Made by a program: the position numbers and the translations under genes. Source: Mycobacterium innocens (GTDB lineage: Bacteria > Actinomycetota > Actinomycetes > Mycobacteriales > Mycobacteriaceae). From it: a DNA stretch of 64,000 nucleotides. The stretch spans positions 1-64,000 of the forward strand of contig NZ_UPHQ01000036.1 in assembly GCF_900566055.1 (NCBI RefSeq). The letters are read 5' to 3'. Every line of letters starts with the position of its first letter. The stretch's first letter is position 1. Below the pieces are notes generated by a model that was not told the origin of the DNA, ran no database searches, and saw only the letters and a list, made by a program, of their open reading frames with translations. Below, one piece after another: positions 56,591 to 64,000 of this stretch.

Positions 56591-57039
56591 CCGAAATCAG
56601 CGAGGCTCCCGCCGTCGAGAGCCAGCCAGTCCCGCACGAATCGTTCGTGTTCGAACGGCCCATCCAGACAGTGGGGCGCCGTAAGGAAGCCGTGGTACGG
56701 GTGCGTCTGGTGCCAGGCACCGGCAAGTTCGACCTCAACGGCCGCACCCTGGAAGACTACTTCCCCAACAAGGTGCACCAGCAGCTCATCAAGGCTCCGC
56801 TGGTCACGGTCGACCGGGTGGAAAGCTACGACATCTTCGCCCACCTCAACGGCGGCGGCCCGTCGGGCCAAGCGGGGGCGTTGCGCCTGGGCATAGCCCG
56901 CGCGCTGATCCTGGCCAACCCGGAGGACCGGCCCCCGCTGAAGAAGGCCGGGTTCCTCACCCGCGACCCGCGTGCCACCGAGCGCAAGAAGTACGGGCTG
57001 AAGAAGGCCCGCAAGGCGCCTCAGTACAGCAAGCGCTGA
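56587..57039 (+). CDS. rpsI: 30S ribosomal protein S9
   Basis: The 150-residue S9 has a variable acidic N-terminus, then [20 protein letters not shown], the [19 protein letters not shown] core and the basic tail [14 protein letters not shown] that reaches the P-site tRNA. GTG at 56587 overlaps the rplM stop (GTGA), as in other actinobacteria. It is followed after 139 bases by glmM. The gap shows a weak inverted repeat (57062-57070 with 57108-57116). Confidence 0.97.
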   Translation: MTEISEAPAVESQPVPHESFVFERPIQTVGRRKEAVVRVRLVPGTGKFDLNGRTLEDYFPNKVHQQLIKAPLVTVDRVESYDIFAHLNGGGPSGQAGALRLGIARALILANPEDRPPLKKAGFLTRDPRATERKKYGLKKARKAPQYSKR

Positions 57040-57178
57040 TCGAACATCACTTTCTGGCCGCAACCGTGCCTTTTATGCATCGTGTGCGGCGTGTCGGCGC
57101 ACCCGCGGGCACGGTTTCGGCGAGAAAGAAATGGGCACCTTATGGGTGCAAGACGTCAACTGTGAGAGGTTTGTCCGC

Positions 57179-58516
57179 ATGGGTCGACTATTTGGCACCG
57201 ACGGTGTGCGCGGGGTCGCCAACCGCGAGCTGACCGCAGAGTTGGCCCTGGCGCTGGGCGCCGCCGCGGCGCGGCACCTGGCGAGTTCGGGTGGACCGGG
57301 CCGGCGGGTTGCCGTGGTCGGCCGTGATCCGCGGGCCAGCGGCGAAATGCTGGAGGCCGCCGTGATCGCCGGGCTGACCAGCCAAGGTGTGGACGCGCTG
57401 CGGGTCGGGGTGCTTCCGACACCGGCGGTGGCCTACCTGACCGGCGCCTACGACGCCGACTTCGGGGTGATGATCTCGGCGTCGCACAACCCGATGCCCG
57501 ACAACGGCATCAAGATCTTCGGCGCCGGCGGCCAGAAACTCGACGACGACACCGAGGACCAGATCGAGAACCTGGTCGCCGACGGTCCCGGGTTGCGTCC
57601 GGTTGGCGCGGGAATCGGCCGTGTCATCGACGCCGAGGATGCGGCGGAACGTTACCTGCGTCAGGTGAGCAAGGCCAGCACCACCCCGCTTGACGGTCTC
57701 ACGGTGGTCGTCGATTGTGCCCACGGCGCCGCGTCGGCGGTGGCGGCGCGCGCGTATCGCGCCGCCGGGGCCACAGTCATCGCGATCAATGCCGAGCCCA
57801 ACGGAGTCAACATCAACGACGCCTGCGGATCGACGGACCTGGATTGTTTGCGGGCGGCCGTCATTGCGCATCGTGCCGACCTGGGTCTGGCGCACGACGG
57901 AGATGCCGACCGCTGCCTGGCGGTCGACGCCAACGGTGACCTCGTCGACGGCGACGCCATCATGGTGGTGCTGGCACTGGCCATGCAGGAAGCGGGCGAA
58001 TTGACCGCCGACACGCTGGTGACCACAGTGATGAGCAACCTCGGCCTGCATCTGGCCATGCGCGCCGCCGGCGTCACCGTACGCACCACCGCAGTCGGTG
58101 ACCGTTACGTCCTCGAGGAATTGCGCGCCGGCGACTACAGCCTGGGCGGTGAGCAATCCGGCCATATCGTGATGCCGGCGCTGGGATCGACCGGAGACGG
58201 CATCGTCACCGGGCTACGGCTGATGACCCGCATGGTGCAGACCGGCTCGTCGCTCGCCTCCCTGGCATCGGCAATGCAGACGTTGCCCCAGGTACTGATC
58301 AACGTCGAGGTTGCCGACAAGGTCACCGCCGCCGCGGCGCCGTCGGTCCAGACGGCCGTCGACCGGGCTGCCGCAGAGCTGGGGGACACTGGCCGAATCC
58401 TGTTGCGTCCCTCTGGAACTGAGCCGATGATTCGCGTCATGGTGGAGGCGGCCGACGAGGACGTCGCACGGCGGTTGGCGGCCAGCGTCGCCGATGCGGT
58501 CAGCGCCGCGCGCTGA
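57179..58516 (+). CDS. glmM: Phosphoglucosamine mutase
   Basis: The 445-residue product corresponds to MrsA/Rv3441c. The phosphoserine is Ser102 in [15 protein letters not shown]. The metal loop is [13 protein letters not shown], the sugar-binding loop GGEQSGHI, and the phosphate loop [13 protein letters not shown]. It makes glucosamine-1-phosphate from glucosamine-6-phosphate for peptidoglycan precursors and works just after GlmS, whose gene starts at 63299. ATG 57179 gives the family N-terminus [11 protein letters not shown]; an ATG at 57131 would add 16 residues without homology. Confidence 0.96.
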   Translation: MGRLFGTDGVRGVANRELTAELALALGAAAARHLASSGGPGRRVAVVGRDPRASGEMLEAAVIAGLTSQGVDALRVGVLPTPAVAYLTGAYDADFGVMISASHNPMPDNGIKIFGAGGQKLDDDTEDQIENLVADGPGLRPVGAGIGRVIDAEDAAERYLRQVSKASTTPLDGLTVVVDCAHGAASAVAARAYRAAGATVIAINAEPNGVNINDACGSTDLDCLRAAVIAHRADLGLAHDGDADRCLAVDANGDLVDGDAIMVVLALAMQEAGELTADTLVTTVMSNLGLHLAMRAAGVTVRTTAVGDRYVLEELRAGDYSLGGEQSGHIVMPALGSTGDGIVTGLRLMTRMVQTGSSLASLASAMQTLPQVLINVEVADKVTAAAAPSVQTAVDRAAAELGDTGRILLRPSGTEPMIRVMVEAADEDVARRLAASVADAVSAAR

Positions 58517-58559
58517 ATTTCGGTGGAACCCGGGCGCCGTATCCGGCGTCGAACCAAGC

Positions 58560-58898
58560 ATGAGACTCGATCATGGAAAAAACTACGCCGGCAGCGCTAT
58601 TGAAGCCGGCAGCGCTATTGACGTGACGGCGGTGCTTGCGGTCGCCGACAAGATCGGCTCCGCAGCCGAGCTTGTCGACGACGCAGCAGTAAACCTTTTG
58701 TCCCGATTGACTTTTGGCGGTGCAAGCGCCGGCTGGGCGCACTCGCAGCACGGTGAGGCGTTGCGTGCGGGCCTGGACCGGCTGGCCGCCGAGTTGTCGC
58801 AATGGTCTCGTGCTGCCGCCGAGATCGCCGTCGCGCTGCGGGCCGGCGCCCAGCGCTATGCCGATGCCGATCTGTTCGCCGCCGGCCGGATCGCTTGA
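58560..58898 (+). CDS. Small ESX-associated-type protein, Rv3440c-like
   Basis: The 112-residue helical protein has VTAVLAVADKIGSAAELVDD, GGASAGWAHSQHGEALRAGL and SRAAAEIAVALRAGAQRYAD. It resembles the EspC/DUF2580-type helical hairpins linked to type VII secretion and corresponds in place to Rv3440c. Near the N-terminus an 18-bp unit is duplicated in tandem (58587-58604 and 58605-58622), giving AGSAIE-AGSAID. It overlaps the next gene region and likely forms a pair with it, comparable to small-helix/large-partner pairs. Confidence 0.7.
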   Translation: MRLDHGKNYAGSAIEAGSAIDVTAVLAVADKIGSAAELVDDAAVNLLSRLTFGGASAGWAHSQHGEALRAGLDRLAAELSQWSRAAAEIAVALRAGAQRYADADLFAAGRIA

Positions 58899-58900
58899 TC

Positions 58901-60289
58901 GTGGCCGATCGGCTAGACGTCGCCGAACGCCTCGCGGAAGGCCGGCCCGCGGTCGAGCGAACCGAGACCTACCTACTGGCCTGCCAGCGGCTTGGTTACC
59001 ACCACCCGGACCTGACATCACGTCCCGCCCAGATCAGCGACTGGTACGACAGCGAAGAGGGACTCGACCTGCACGCGCTGGACTCCGACTGCGCGCAGCT
59101 GCGGGCTGCGGGTACGGCGATCAGCGAAGCGCTGCGGGTACAGCGTGCGCAGGTGCTCGAGCTGGCGGCCGCATGGGCGGGACCGGGAGCCGACGCCGCC
59201 GTGCGCTTTCTGCAGCGGCATTGCGAGGGCGCAACCACGCTGGCCACCGAGGTGCGCGCGGCCGCGCAGCGCTGCGAGTCACTGCGCGACAACCTGTGGC
59301 AGCTGATCGACGCCAAGGTGGCGACGGCCATCGCCATCGACGATCGCACTCTCGTACAGCGGCCGCTGTGGTCGGCCGCGGCCGGTACGGTGCTGGCCGG
59401 AGCGGGAGACTGGTCTGGTGCCGAGGAAGTGCTTCGCGGCCAGGTAATGCCATACGTAGACGACGATATTCGCGGCGACTGGCTGACTGCGATGCGTTCG
59501 ACTCTGGCCGGGGTGACGGCGTCCTACGACATGGTCACTGACCGGTTGGCCGCCGCGCCTCGGGTGTGCTTCGAGATTGCCGGGGACTTCGGCCCCGGCT
59601 GGCGCCCCGGCCGGTCCGCATGGCCGACCGCGCCGAAAGCGGCAGCTATACCCGCCGCGGGCGTGCTGGACACCGTGCCGTCGGACCCGGCGCCGGCTCT
59701 GACTGCGGTTACGCCGGCGACCCCCGCAGTCCCGACCACCGCGCCGACGCCGTCGGGACTGGGAGCCGCGATGGGCGATGGTGCGGCGGCTCCGCTCGGC
59801 GGTTCGGGTGGACTCGGGGGAACCGGCGGGCTGGGTGAACTCGCCGGCCGGATTGTCGACGCGATGGCGGACCTGCTGGGGGCGACGACCGGACCGCTTG
59901 CGGACCCCTTGGTTTCGGAGAGTCCGGCCGTGCCCGACGATCCCATGGATGGCGACGAGGCCGACGATGCGGTACCCGACGACGCGGGCAAGGTAGCCGA
60001 CGCCAACGAGGCCGGCGGAGCCGACGCGCCGGCGTCTGGCACGGGGACCGACGGCGCCGCGGCGGCAAGGCCCCCGGTCGCGCGACTACCGTCCGGCGCC
60101 GAACCGCCGGCCATCGGTACGGCCCCGGACGCTGAACCGCGGGCTGCCGGGCCGCCGGTGACTGAACCGCCGGGCGGCGGACCACCGCCTGCGTCGGCTC
60201 CGGTGAACGGGTCGCCACCGCAGCCGGCCACGAATGGGTCGACCCCCTGCGAGATCGCCGCGGACGAGCTTCCGAAGGCCGGGCAGTGA
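58901..60289 (+). CDS. Large Ala/Pro-rich protein, Rv3439c-like
   Basis: The 462-residue product has an N-terminal helical region (about residues 1-220) with VQRAQVLELAAAWAGPGADA, a W-x-G-like turn, and AAAQRCESLRDNLWQLIDAK. This is similar in style to PPE/Esp-type proteins. The second half is low-complexity Ala/Pro/Gly/Asp. GTG 58901 matches the Rv3439c N-terminus (VADRLDVAERLAEGRPA); a TTG at 58895 overlaps the previous stop. No signal peptide is seen. Secretion by an ESX system is possible, but this is inference from architecture. Confidence 0.7.
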   Translation: MADRLDVAERLAEGRPAVERTETYLLACQRLGYHHPDLTSRPAQISDWYDSEEGLDLHALDSDCAQLRAAGTAISEALRVQRAQVLELAAAWAGPGADAAVRFLQRHCEGATTLATEVRAAAQRCESLRDNLWQLIDAKVATAIAIDDRTLVQRPLWSAAAGTVLAGAGDWSGAEEVLRGQVMPYVDDDIRGDWLTAMRSTLAGVTASYDMVTDRLAAAPRVCFEIAGDFGPGWRPGRSAWPTAPKAAAIPAAGVLDTVPSDPAPALTAVTPATPAVPTTAPTPSGLGAAMGDGAAAPLGGSGGLGGTGGLGELAGRIVDAMADLLGATTGPLADPLVSESPAVPDDPMDGDEADDAVPDDAGKVADANEAGGADAPASGTGTDGAAAARPPVARLPSGAEPPAIGTAPDAEPRAAGPPVTEPPGGGPPPASAPVNGSPPQPATNGSTPCEIAADELPKAGQ

Positions 60290-60294
60290 CCGGG

Positions 60295-61338
60295 TCAGGA
60301 GGGACGCAGGCGTAGCAGTTCCTCGACATAGCGCACCGCTTCACCGGAGTCGCCGGTCACCGGTCTGACCAACAGCGTGGTGACACCGGCGTCGGCGAAG
60401 GCGGCCAGTCGTTCGGCGACGTGGCCCCGCGGCCCGATCAGCGAGATCCCGCGCACCAGCTCGTCGGGAACCGCGTCGATCGCCTCTCGTTTGCGGCCGG
60501 CCAGATACAGCTCCTGGATCCGGTCTGCGACCGCCCCGAAGCCGTAGCGGGTGGCCAGGCTGTGGTAGAAGTTGCGGCCTTTGGCGCCCATGCCGCCGAT
60601 ATAGAGGGCCAATTGCGGTTTGGTCCAGCCCAACCGCTCCTCGACATCCTCCCCGATTGCCAGCGAGGTGCCGACCATCACGTCCAGCGGGCCCATCGCG
60701 GGATCTCGGTTGGCGGTGCCGGCAGCCAGCGCTTCTCCCCAGACCCCGCGAGCCTTCTCCGGATAGAAGAACACCGGCTGCCAGCCCTCCGCGATCTCCG
60801 CGGTCAGTTCGACGTTCTTCGGTCCCAGCGCGGCGATCGATATCGGAATGCGTTCCCGCACAGGATGGTTGATCAGCTGCAGGGCTTTACCCAAACCTGT
60901 TCCGCGATCGGCGGGTAGCGGGATCTGGTAATGCTTGCCTGCGTAGTGCAGCCGCTCCCGGCGCCAGGTCCGCCGGCAGATTTCCACCACCTCGCGGGTA
61001 CGGCCTATCGGGGCGTCGAATTCGACGCCATGGAAGCCCTCGATCACTTGCGGTCCGGACGTGCCGATTCCGAGGTGGAAGCGGCCGTCGGACACGAAGT
61101 CCAGGCCGGCGGCGGTCATCGCCAGCAGCGACGGCGTGCGGATATAGATCGGAAGTATCCCGGAGGCCAATTCCACGCGGGTTGTCCTGGCCGCCAGATA
61201 CCCCAGGTGGCTGACGGCGTCAAAGGAATACGCCTCAGCCACCACTGCGATGTCGATGCCGGACTCCTCCAGTTCGACGACGCGGTCGACGGCTTCGTGA
61301 AAGCCGCCTGAGTAGTCCAGGGCGATGCCGATTCGCAT
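60295..61338 (-). CDS. LLM-class F420-dependent oxidoreductase
   Basis: The 347-residue product has MRIGIALDYSGGFHEAVDRV, VVAEAYSFDAVSHLGYLAAR, VSDGRFHLGIGTSGPQVIEG and PISIAALGPKNVELTAEIAE. These follow the F420-dependent LLM subgroup seen in Rv3520c-like proteins (TIGR03559 type, from memory). The substrate is unknown. ATG 61338 is used; a GTG at 61347 would add three residues. It is convergent with the Rv3439c-like gene (5 bases apart). Confidence 0.82.
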   Translation of the reverse strand: MRIGIALDYSGGFHEAVDRVVELEESGIDIAVVAEAYSFDAVSHLGYLAARTTRVELASGILPIYIRTPSLLAMTAAGLDFVSDGRFHLGIGTSGPQVIEGFHGVEFDAPIGRTREVVEICRRTWRRERLHYAGKHYQIPLPADRGTGLGKALQLINHPVRERIPISIAALGPKNVELTAEIAEGWQPVFFYPEKARGVWGEALAAGTANRDPAMGPLDVMVGTSLAIGEDVEERLGWTKPQLALYIGGMGAKGRNFYHSLATRYGFGAVADRIQELYLAGRKREAIDAVPDELVRGISLIGPRGHVAERLAAFADAGVTTLLVRPVTGDSGEAVRYVEELLRLRPS

Positions 61339-61670
61339 CAACGACACTTACCACGGCGACACGGGCACCCCGCGCTGCGGTACCCCCACCCGATGCCGAC
61401 GGGCGGTCGCTGAATCCGCAGATCAGCGGGTGCGGGTCGAATTCTCGCGGGACGCTGCGGCTTTGACTATTTCGACGGTGGACTCGCCGCCGCCCACTCC
61501 GAGTCGTTATCCTCGCGGTGTTCCCGGACCGGCTGCACCGTTCGGGCGTTGGACTGAATTCAGCCACCGACTCGAACCAATCCGGCCAAGTCACGGACCA
61601 GGCGTCCTCCGCGATACAGTTGGCCAGGTCGTTCGTGTGGACAGCGGATTTAGGTTGGGAGAAAATTCCC
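61339..61670. other. Gap between the LLM gene and the FolB-like gene
   Basis: In these 332 bases I see no gene. Composition falls toward AT in the last 60 bases, just before the FolB-like start (GGTTGGGAGAAAATTCCC, which includes GGGAG as a ribosome binding site). Both flanking genes point outward, so promoters for both should lie here, but I cannot place them. Confidence 0.5.
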
Positions 61671-62033
61671 ATGTCCGATAGGCTCGACAAAATCTATATC
61701 CGCGATCTAGCGTTGCGGTGCATCATTGGCACATTCCCGGAGGAGCGGCACAAAAAGCAGGATGTGGTGATCAACGTCGTGATGTGGGCCGATCTCGCCG
61801 TGGCGGGCCAAACGGATGATATCCACGATACCGTCGATTACAAGCGGATCACCAAAGCCATCTTGACCGCTATTGAGCCTTCTAGCTACCGGCTGATCGA
61901 AAAGATCGCGCAGGCGGTGGCGGATATTTGTCTCGCCGATCCGCTGGTGGAAAAAGTGAAGGTAACCGTCGATAAGCCCGGCGCTCTCCGCTTTGCCAGG
62001 TCTCCGGCGGTATCGATTTATCGAGAGCGTTAG
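61671..62033 (+). CDS. FolB/FolX-family dihydroneopterin aldolase or epimerase
   Basis: This 120-residue tunnel-fold protein has KIYIRDLALRCIIGTFPEER (substrate-binding Glu24/Glu25), TVDYKRITKAI (Tyr57), YRLIEKIAQAVAD (pterin-anchoring Glu77) and KVTVDKPGALRFARSPAVSI (catalytic-type Lys102). All FolB active-site positions are filled. Third-position base use is AT-richer than in neighbours. Mycobacteria carry their usual folB in the folP-folB-folK locus (Rv3607c in M. tuberculosis), so this is probably an additional, transferred copy. It is followed 4 bases later by a FolK-like fragment. Confidence 0.82.
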   Translation: MSDRLDKIYIRDLALRCIIGTFPEERHKKQDVVINVVMWADLAVAGQTDDIHDTVDYKRITKAILTAIEPSSYRLIEKIAQAVADICLADPLVEKVKVTVDKPGALRFARSPAVSIYRER

Positions 62034-62037
62034 AAAC

Positions 62038-62262
62038 ATGGCCCATCATCGCGTTTATCTCAGCGTTGCCGCTAGCATTCAGCCGGAAGCCAATATTTTT
62101 CGGGCGATGACGGAAATGGAAAAGTTCTGCTCCATCAGAGCTTTGTCGCGCTGTTTCAGGGCGAAAATTCGGCCGTTCATTCACCGAAACGTGAATCCGC
62201 CGTCGGACCCGTGTGTTTGCACACCGGTCGAATTTTTGGTGCCGATTGGAGTCGGTCCATAA
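62038..62262 (+). pseudogene. FolK-like (HPPK) N-terminal fragment
   Basis: ATG at 62038 starts HRVYLSVAASIQPEANIFRA, then CSIRALSRCFRAK. This fits the first ~40 residues of hydroxymethyldihydropterin pyrophosphokinase (pattern YLSxGSNxxPExNxxxA...LSxxYxT). After that the frame reads without similarity to a stop at 62262, giving 74 residues instead of about 160. The ATP-binding and catalytic Asp residues of the family are absent. It is either a truncated gene or a new short protein coupled to the FolB-like gene. Confidence 0.5.
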
Positions 62263-62360
62263 TGCCCAGTTTTTCCTATAGATTCCCAGCCCCGATGTTT
62301 CCGTGCGGCTGACATCCCGGTTTGACCGGATTCGGGTTGGTGTTGTGCCCGCGACACGTC

Positions 62361-63200
62361 TTACTTCAACAGCGTGACGATTTTCTCTTCGGGGGTCACC
62401 GGAGGAGCTTCTGGATCCAGCGGGTCCGTCTTGGGCAGCTGCGCATCGGGATCGGCGAACTCGCGATATGCCTTGTCGCCGCCGAGGGTGTACAGCAGAT
62501 ATCCGGTGAGCAGCGCCCGCACCGAACGCTGCGTCCTGCGGTCCGCGCCGGCCAGCCCGACCACCTTCGTCAGCCGCCTGCCCTCGACCAGGCCGCCGGC
62601 CTTGGCTTTGCTGACGATGCGCAGCGTGGCCGCGTCCCAGACCTGCGACAGCTCGAGGGCGTTGGACGTCAACGTCTTGCGATCTCCTGGTGCGCTCATG
62701 ATCAGGCCCGGGACTTTCAGTGTCGCTGCGGGCTGCTCCGGCGGGGGAGCGGTCACTGTCGGAAAGATCGCCGCCACGGCTGCCGGCTTGGCGGGCATGC
62801 CGGCCGCCGCGAACACCGCGGCCGAGCCGCCGAAGCCGTGTCCCACCAGCCCCAGCTTGGCGGGGTGCACGCTGATCTTTCCGGGCCCCAGCCGCACCCC
62901 CGCCACGATATCGAGCCCAACACCGAGGTCGAAGGCCAGGTTCAGCACCGACGGCGCCAAGCCCCGTTGGGTATCGGGAGCTCCGGCCACGATGCCCCAT
63001 GACGCGAGGTGTTCGAGCAGGCCCGAATAGCGGGTGGCGGAGGTCAGCCAGTCGTGGCCGAACGCGATACCGGGCAGGTTGAGTCCGGCTTCCGGGGTGT
63101 ACACCACCCCCGGTAGGCCGGCAAAGGCGAGGTCACCGCGCAGAACGCGGTGGGGACCACGGCGGCTGAGGGCGGTGAAGAGCTTGCGGGTGCGGGCCAC
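62361..63200 (-). CDS. Alpha/beta-hydrolase-fold protein, Rv3438-like, without nucleophile Ser
   Basis: The 279-residue product corresponds to Rv3438. It has the hydrolase core LPGIAFGHDWLTSATRYSGL, WGIVAGAPDTQRG and the nucleophile-elbow region LGLVGHGFGGSAAVFAAAG. The elbow reads G-H-G-F-G-G, so the usual Ser of GxSxG is Gly. Ordinary serine-hydrolase chemistry is therefore unlikely unless the nearby Ser takes over. The end is PPVTPEEKIVTLLK, as in the orthologue. GTG start at 63200, divergent from glmS. Confidence 0.82.
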   Translation of the reverse strand: MARTRKLFTALSRRGPHRVLRGDLAFAGLPGVVYTPEAGLNLPGIAFGHDWLTSATRYSGLLEHLASWGIVAGAPDTQRGLAPSVLNLAFDLGVGLDIVAGVRLGPGKISVHPAKLGLVGHGFGGSAAVFAAAGMPAKPAAVAAIFPTVTAPPPEQPAATLKVPGLIMSAPGDRKTLTSNALELSQVWDAATLRIVSKAKAGGLVEGRRLTKVVGLAGADRRTQRSVRALLTGYLLYTLGGDKAYREFADPDAQLPKTDPLDPEAPPVTPEEKIVTLLK

Positions 63201-63298
63201 CCGTCGACGTTAGCGGTGACTCTGAGGATGGGTCCAGTGGTCCAACGGCGTCGTCACGATAGCGCTGACGCGCGGCGGCTGCACTACCCTGGTCTGCT

Positions 63299-64000
63299 AT
63301 GTGCGGAATTGTCGGCTACGTGGGACAGCGTCCTGCCTGCGAGGTCGTCCTGGACGCGCTGCGCCGGATGGAGTACCGCGGCTACGACTCCTCGGGCATG
63401 GCCGTGGTCGACCGTGAGGGCAAGCTCACAGTGCGCCGCCGTGCCGGCCGGCTGGCCAACCTGGAGGCGGCGGTGGCCGACACGGCGCCGACCGAGCTGA
63501 CCGGTACCACCGGCTTGGGCCACACCCGCTGGGCCACCCACGGTCGTCCCACCGACCGCAACGCGCACCCGCACCGCGACGCCGCCGGCAGGATCGCCGT
63601 GGTCCACAACGGCATCATCGAGAACTTCGCCATGCTGCGCCAGGAGCTGGAGACGGCCGGCGTGGAGTTTGCCAGCGACACCGACACCGAGGTCGCGGTG
63701 CACCTGGTGTCGCAGGCATACCACCAGGGCGACACGGCCGGCGATTTCGTCGCCTCCGTACTGTCCGTGCTGCGCCGGCTGGAGGGCCACTTCACCCTGG
63801 TCTTCGCCAACGCCGACGATCCGGGCACCATCGTCGCTGCCCGCCGCTCAACTCCGTTGGTGCTCGGCATCGGCGACGGCGAGATGTTCGTCGGCTCCGA
63901 CGTGGCCGCATTCATCGAACACACCCGCCACGCCGTCGAACTCGGCCAGGACCAGGCGGTGGTGATCACCGCGGACGGCTACCGGATCACCGACTTCGAC
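63299..64000 (+). CDS. glmS: Glucosamine-6-phosphate synthase (glutamine-hydrolysing), 5' part
   Basis: The first 234 codons are present; the gene runs off the right edge. Cys2 is the N-terminal nucleophile (MCGIVGYVGQRPACEVVLDA). Glutaminase motifs are LGHTRWATHGRPTDRNAHPH and VVHNGIIENFAMLRQELE. It makes glucosamine-6-phosphate from fructose-6-phosphate and glutamine, the substrate of GlmM encoded 5 kb upstream. The 98 bases between it and the divergent gene should contain its promoter. Confidence 0.97.
   Translation, partial: MCGIVGYVGQRPACEVVLDALRRMEYRGYDSSGMAVVDREGKLTVRRRAGRLANLEAAVADTAPTELTGTTGLGHTRWATHGRPTDRNAHPHRDAAGRIAVVHNGIIENFAMLRQELETAGVEFASDTDTEVAVHLVSQAYHQGDTAGDFVASVLSVLRRLEGHFTLVFANADDPGTIVAARRSTPLVLGIGDGEMFVGSDVAAFIEHTRHAVELGQDQAVVITADGYRITDFD

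Overview
The window is from a slow-growing Mycobacterium: high GC, PPE proteins, an ESX-4 locus, mycobacterial lipoproteins and cutinases, and gene order that follows Mycobacterium tuberculosis in two long blocks. It is not M. tuberculosis itself. In H37Rv the block matching Rv0714-Rv0753c and the block matching Rv3465-Rv3436c lie far apart (known gene numbering), whereas here they are joined at about 28.9-30.5 kb. The species cannot be named from this stretch alone.

Layout. 0-0.2 kb: 3' remnant of a 13E12-type (DUF222/HNH) protein. 0.36-4.5 kb: intact spc ribosomal operon rplN-rplX-rplE-rpsN-rpsH-rplF-rplR-rpsE-rpmD-rplO, closed by a long hairpin. 4.6-17.1 kb: accessory region with a luciferase-like monooxygenase, the SppA protease, three SAM methyltransferases of the Rv0726c family (one decayed), another methyltransferase, an SDR, fucA and serA2, plus pseudogenes of an alcohol dehydrogenase, an AraC regulator, xylB and a P450. 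17.3-21.5 kb: secY-adk-mapA-sigL-rslA. 21.5-24.2 kb: a decayed small-molecule cluster (TPP enzyme, unknown, KASIII, aminotransferase). 24.2-28.9 kb: a MarR regulator, a DinB-like protein and the valine-catabolic operon mmsA-fadE9-mmsB. 29.0-29.9 kb: a scrapyard of VapC, Rieske and lipoprotein fragments at the join. 29.9-33.2 kb: LpqH-like lipoprotein, rmlC, rmlB and an F420-type oxidoreductase. 33.4-38.0 kb: infA-rpmJ-rpsM-rpsK-rpsD-rpoA-rplQ-truA. 38.0-43.9 kb: two PPE genes, an NCS1 permease with a zinc-ribbon tail, and two cutinases. 44.1-53.8 kb: the ESX-4 locus (eccB4, mycP4, eccD4, eccC4, an Rv3446c-like gene, esxU, esxT). 53.8-56.1 kb: AT-richer insertion with a coupled membrane-protein/lysozyme-like gene pair and a small unrecognised gene. 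56.1-64.0 kb: rplM-rpsI-glmM, two ESX-associated-type genes, an LLM oxidoreductase, an isolated FolB/FolK-like pair, an alpha/beta-hydrolase-like protein and the start of glmS.

How it fits together. Ribosome, RNA polymerase, Sec translocon and cell-wall precursor genes (glmM, glmS, rmlB, rmlC) are intact, while accessory metabolic genes carry frameshifts together with deletions. That contrast argues for genuine reductive decay rather than poor sequence. Three observations deserve most attention. MycP4 has lost the segment holding its catalytic histidine although the rest of ESX-4 looks intact. An AT-richer two-gene module is inserted between esxT and rplM. A FolB/FolK-like pterin pair sits apart from the usual fol genes. 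A sequence fitting the SigL promoter consensus lies directly upstream of sigL.
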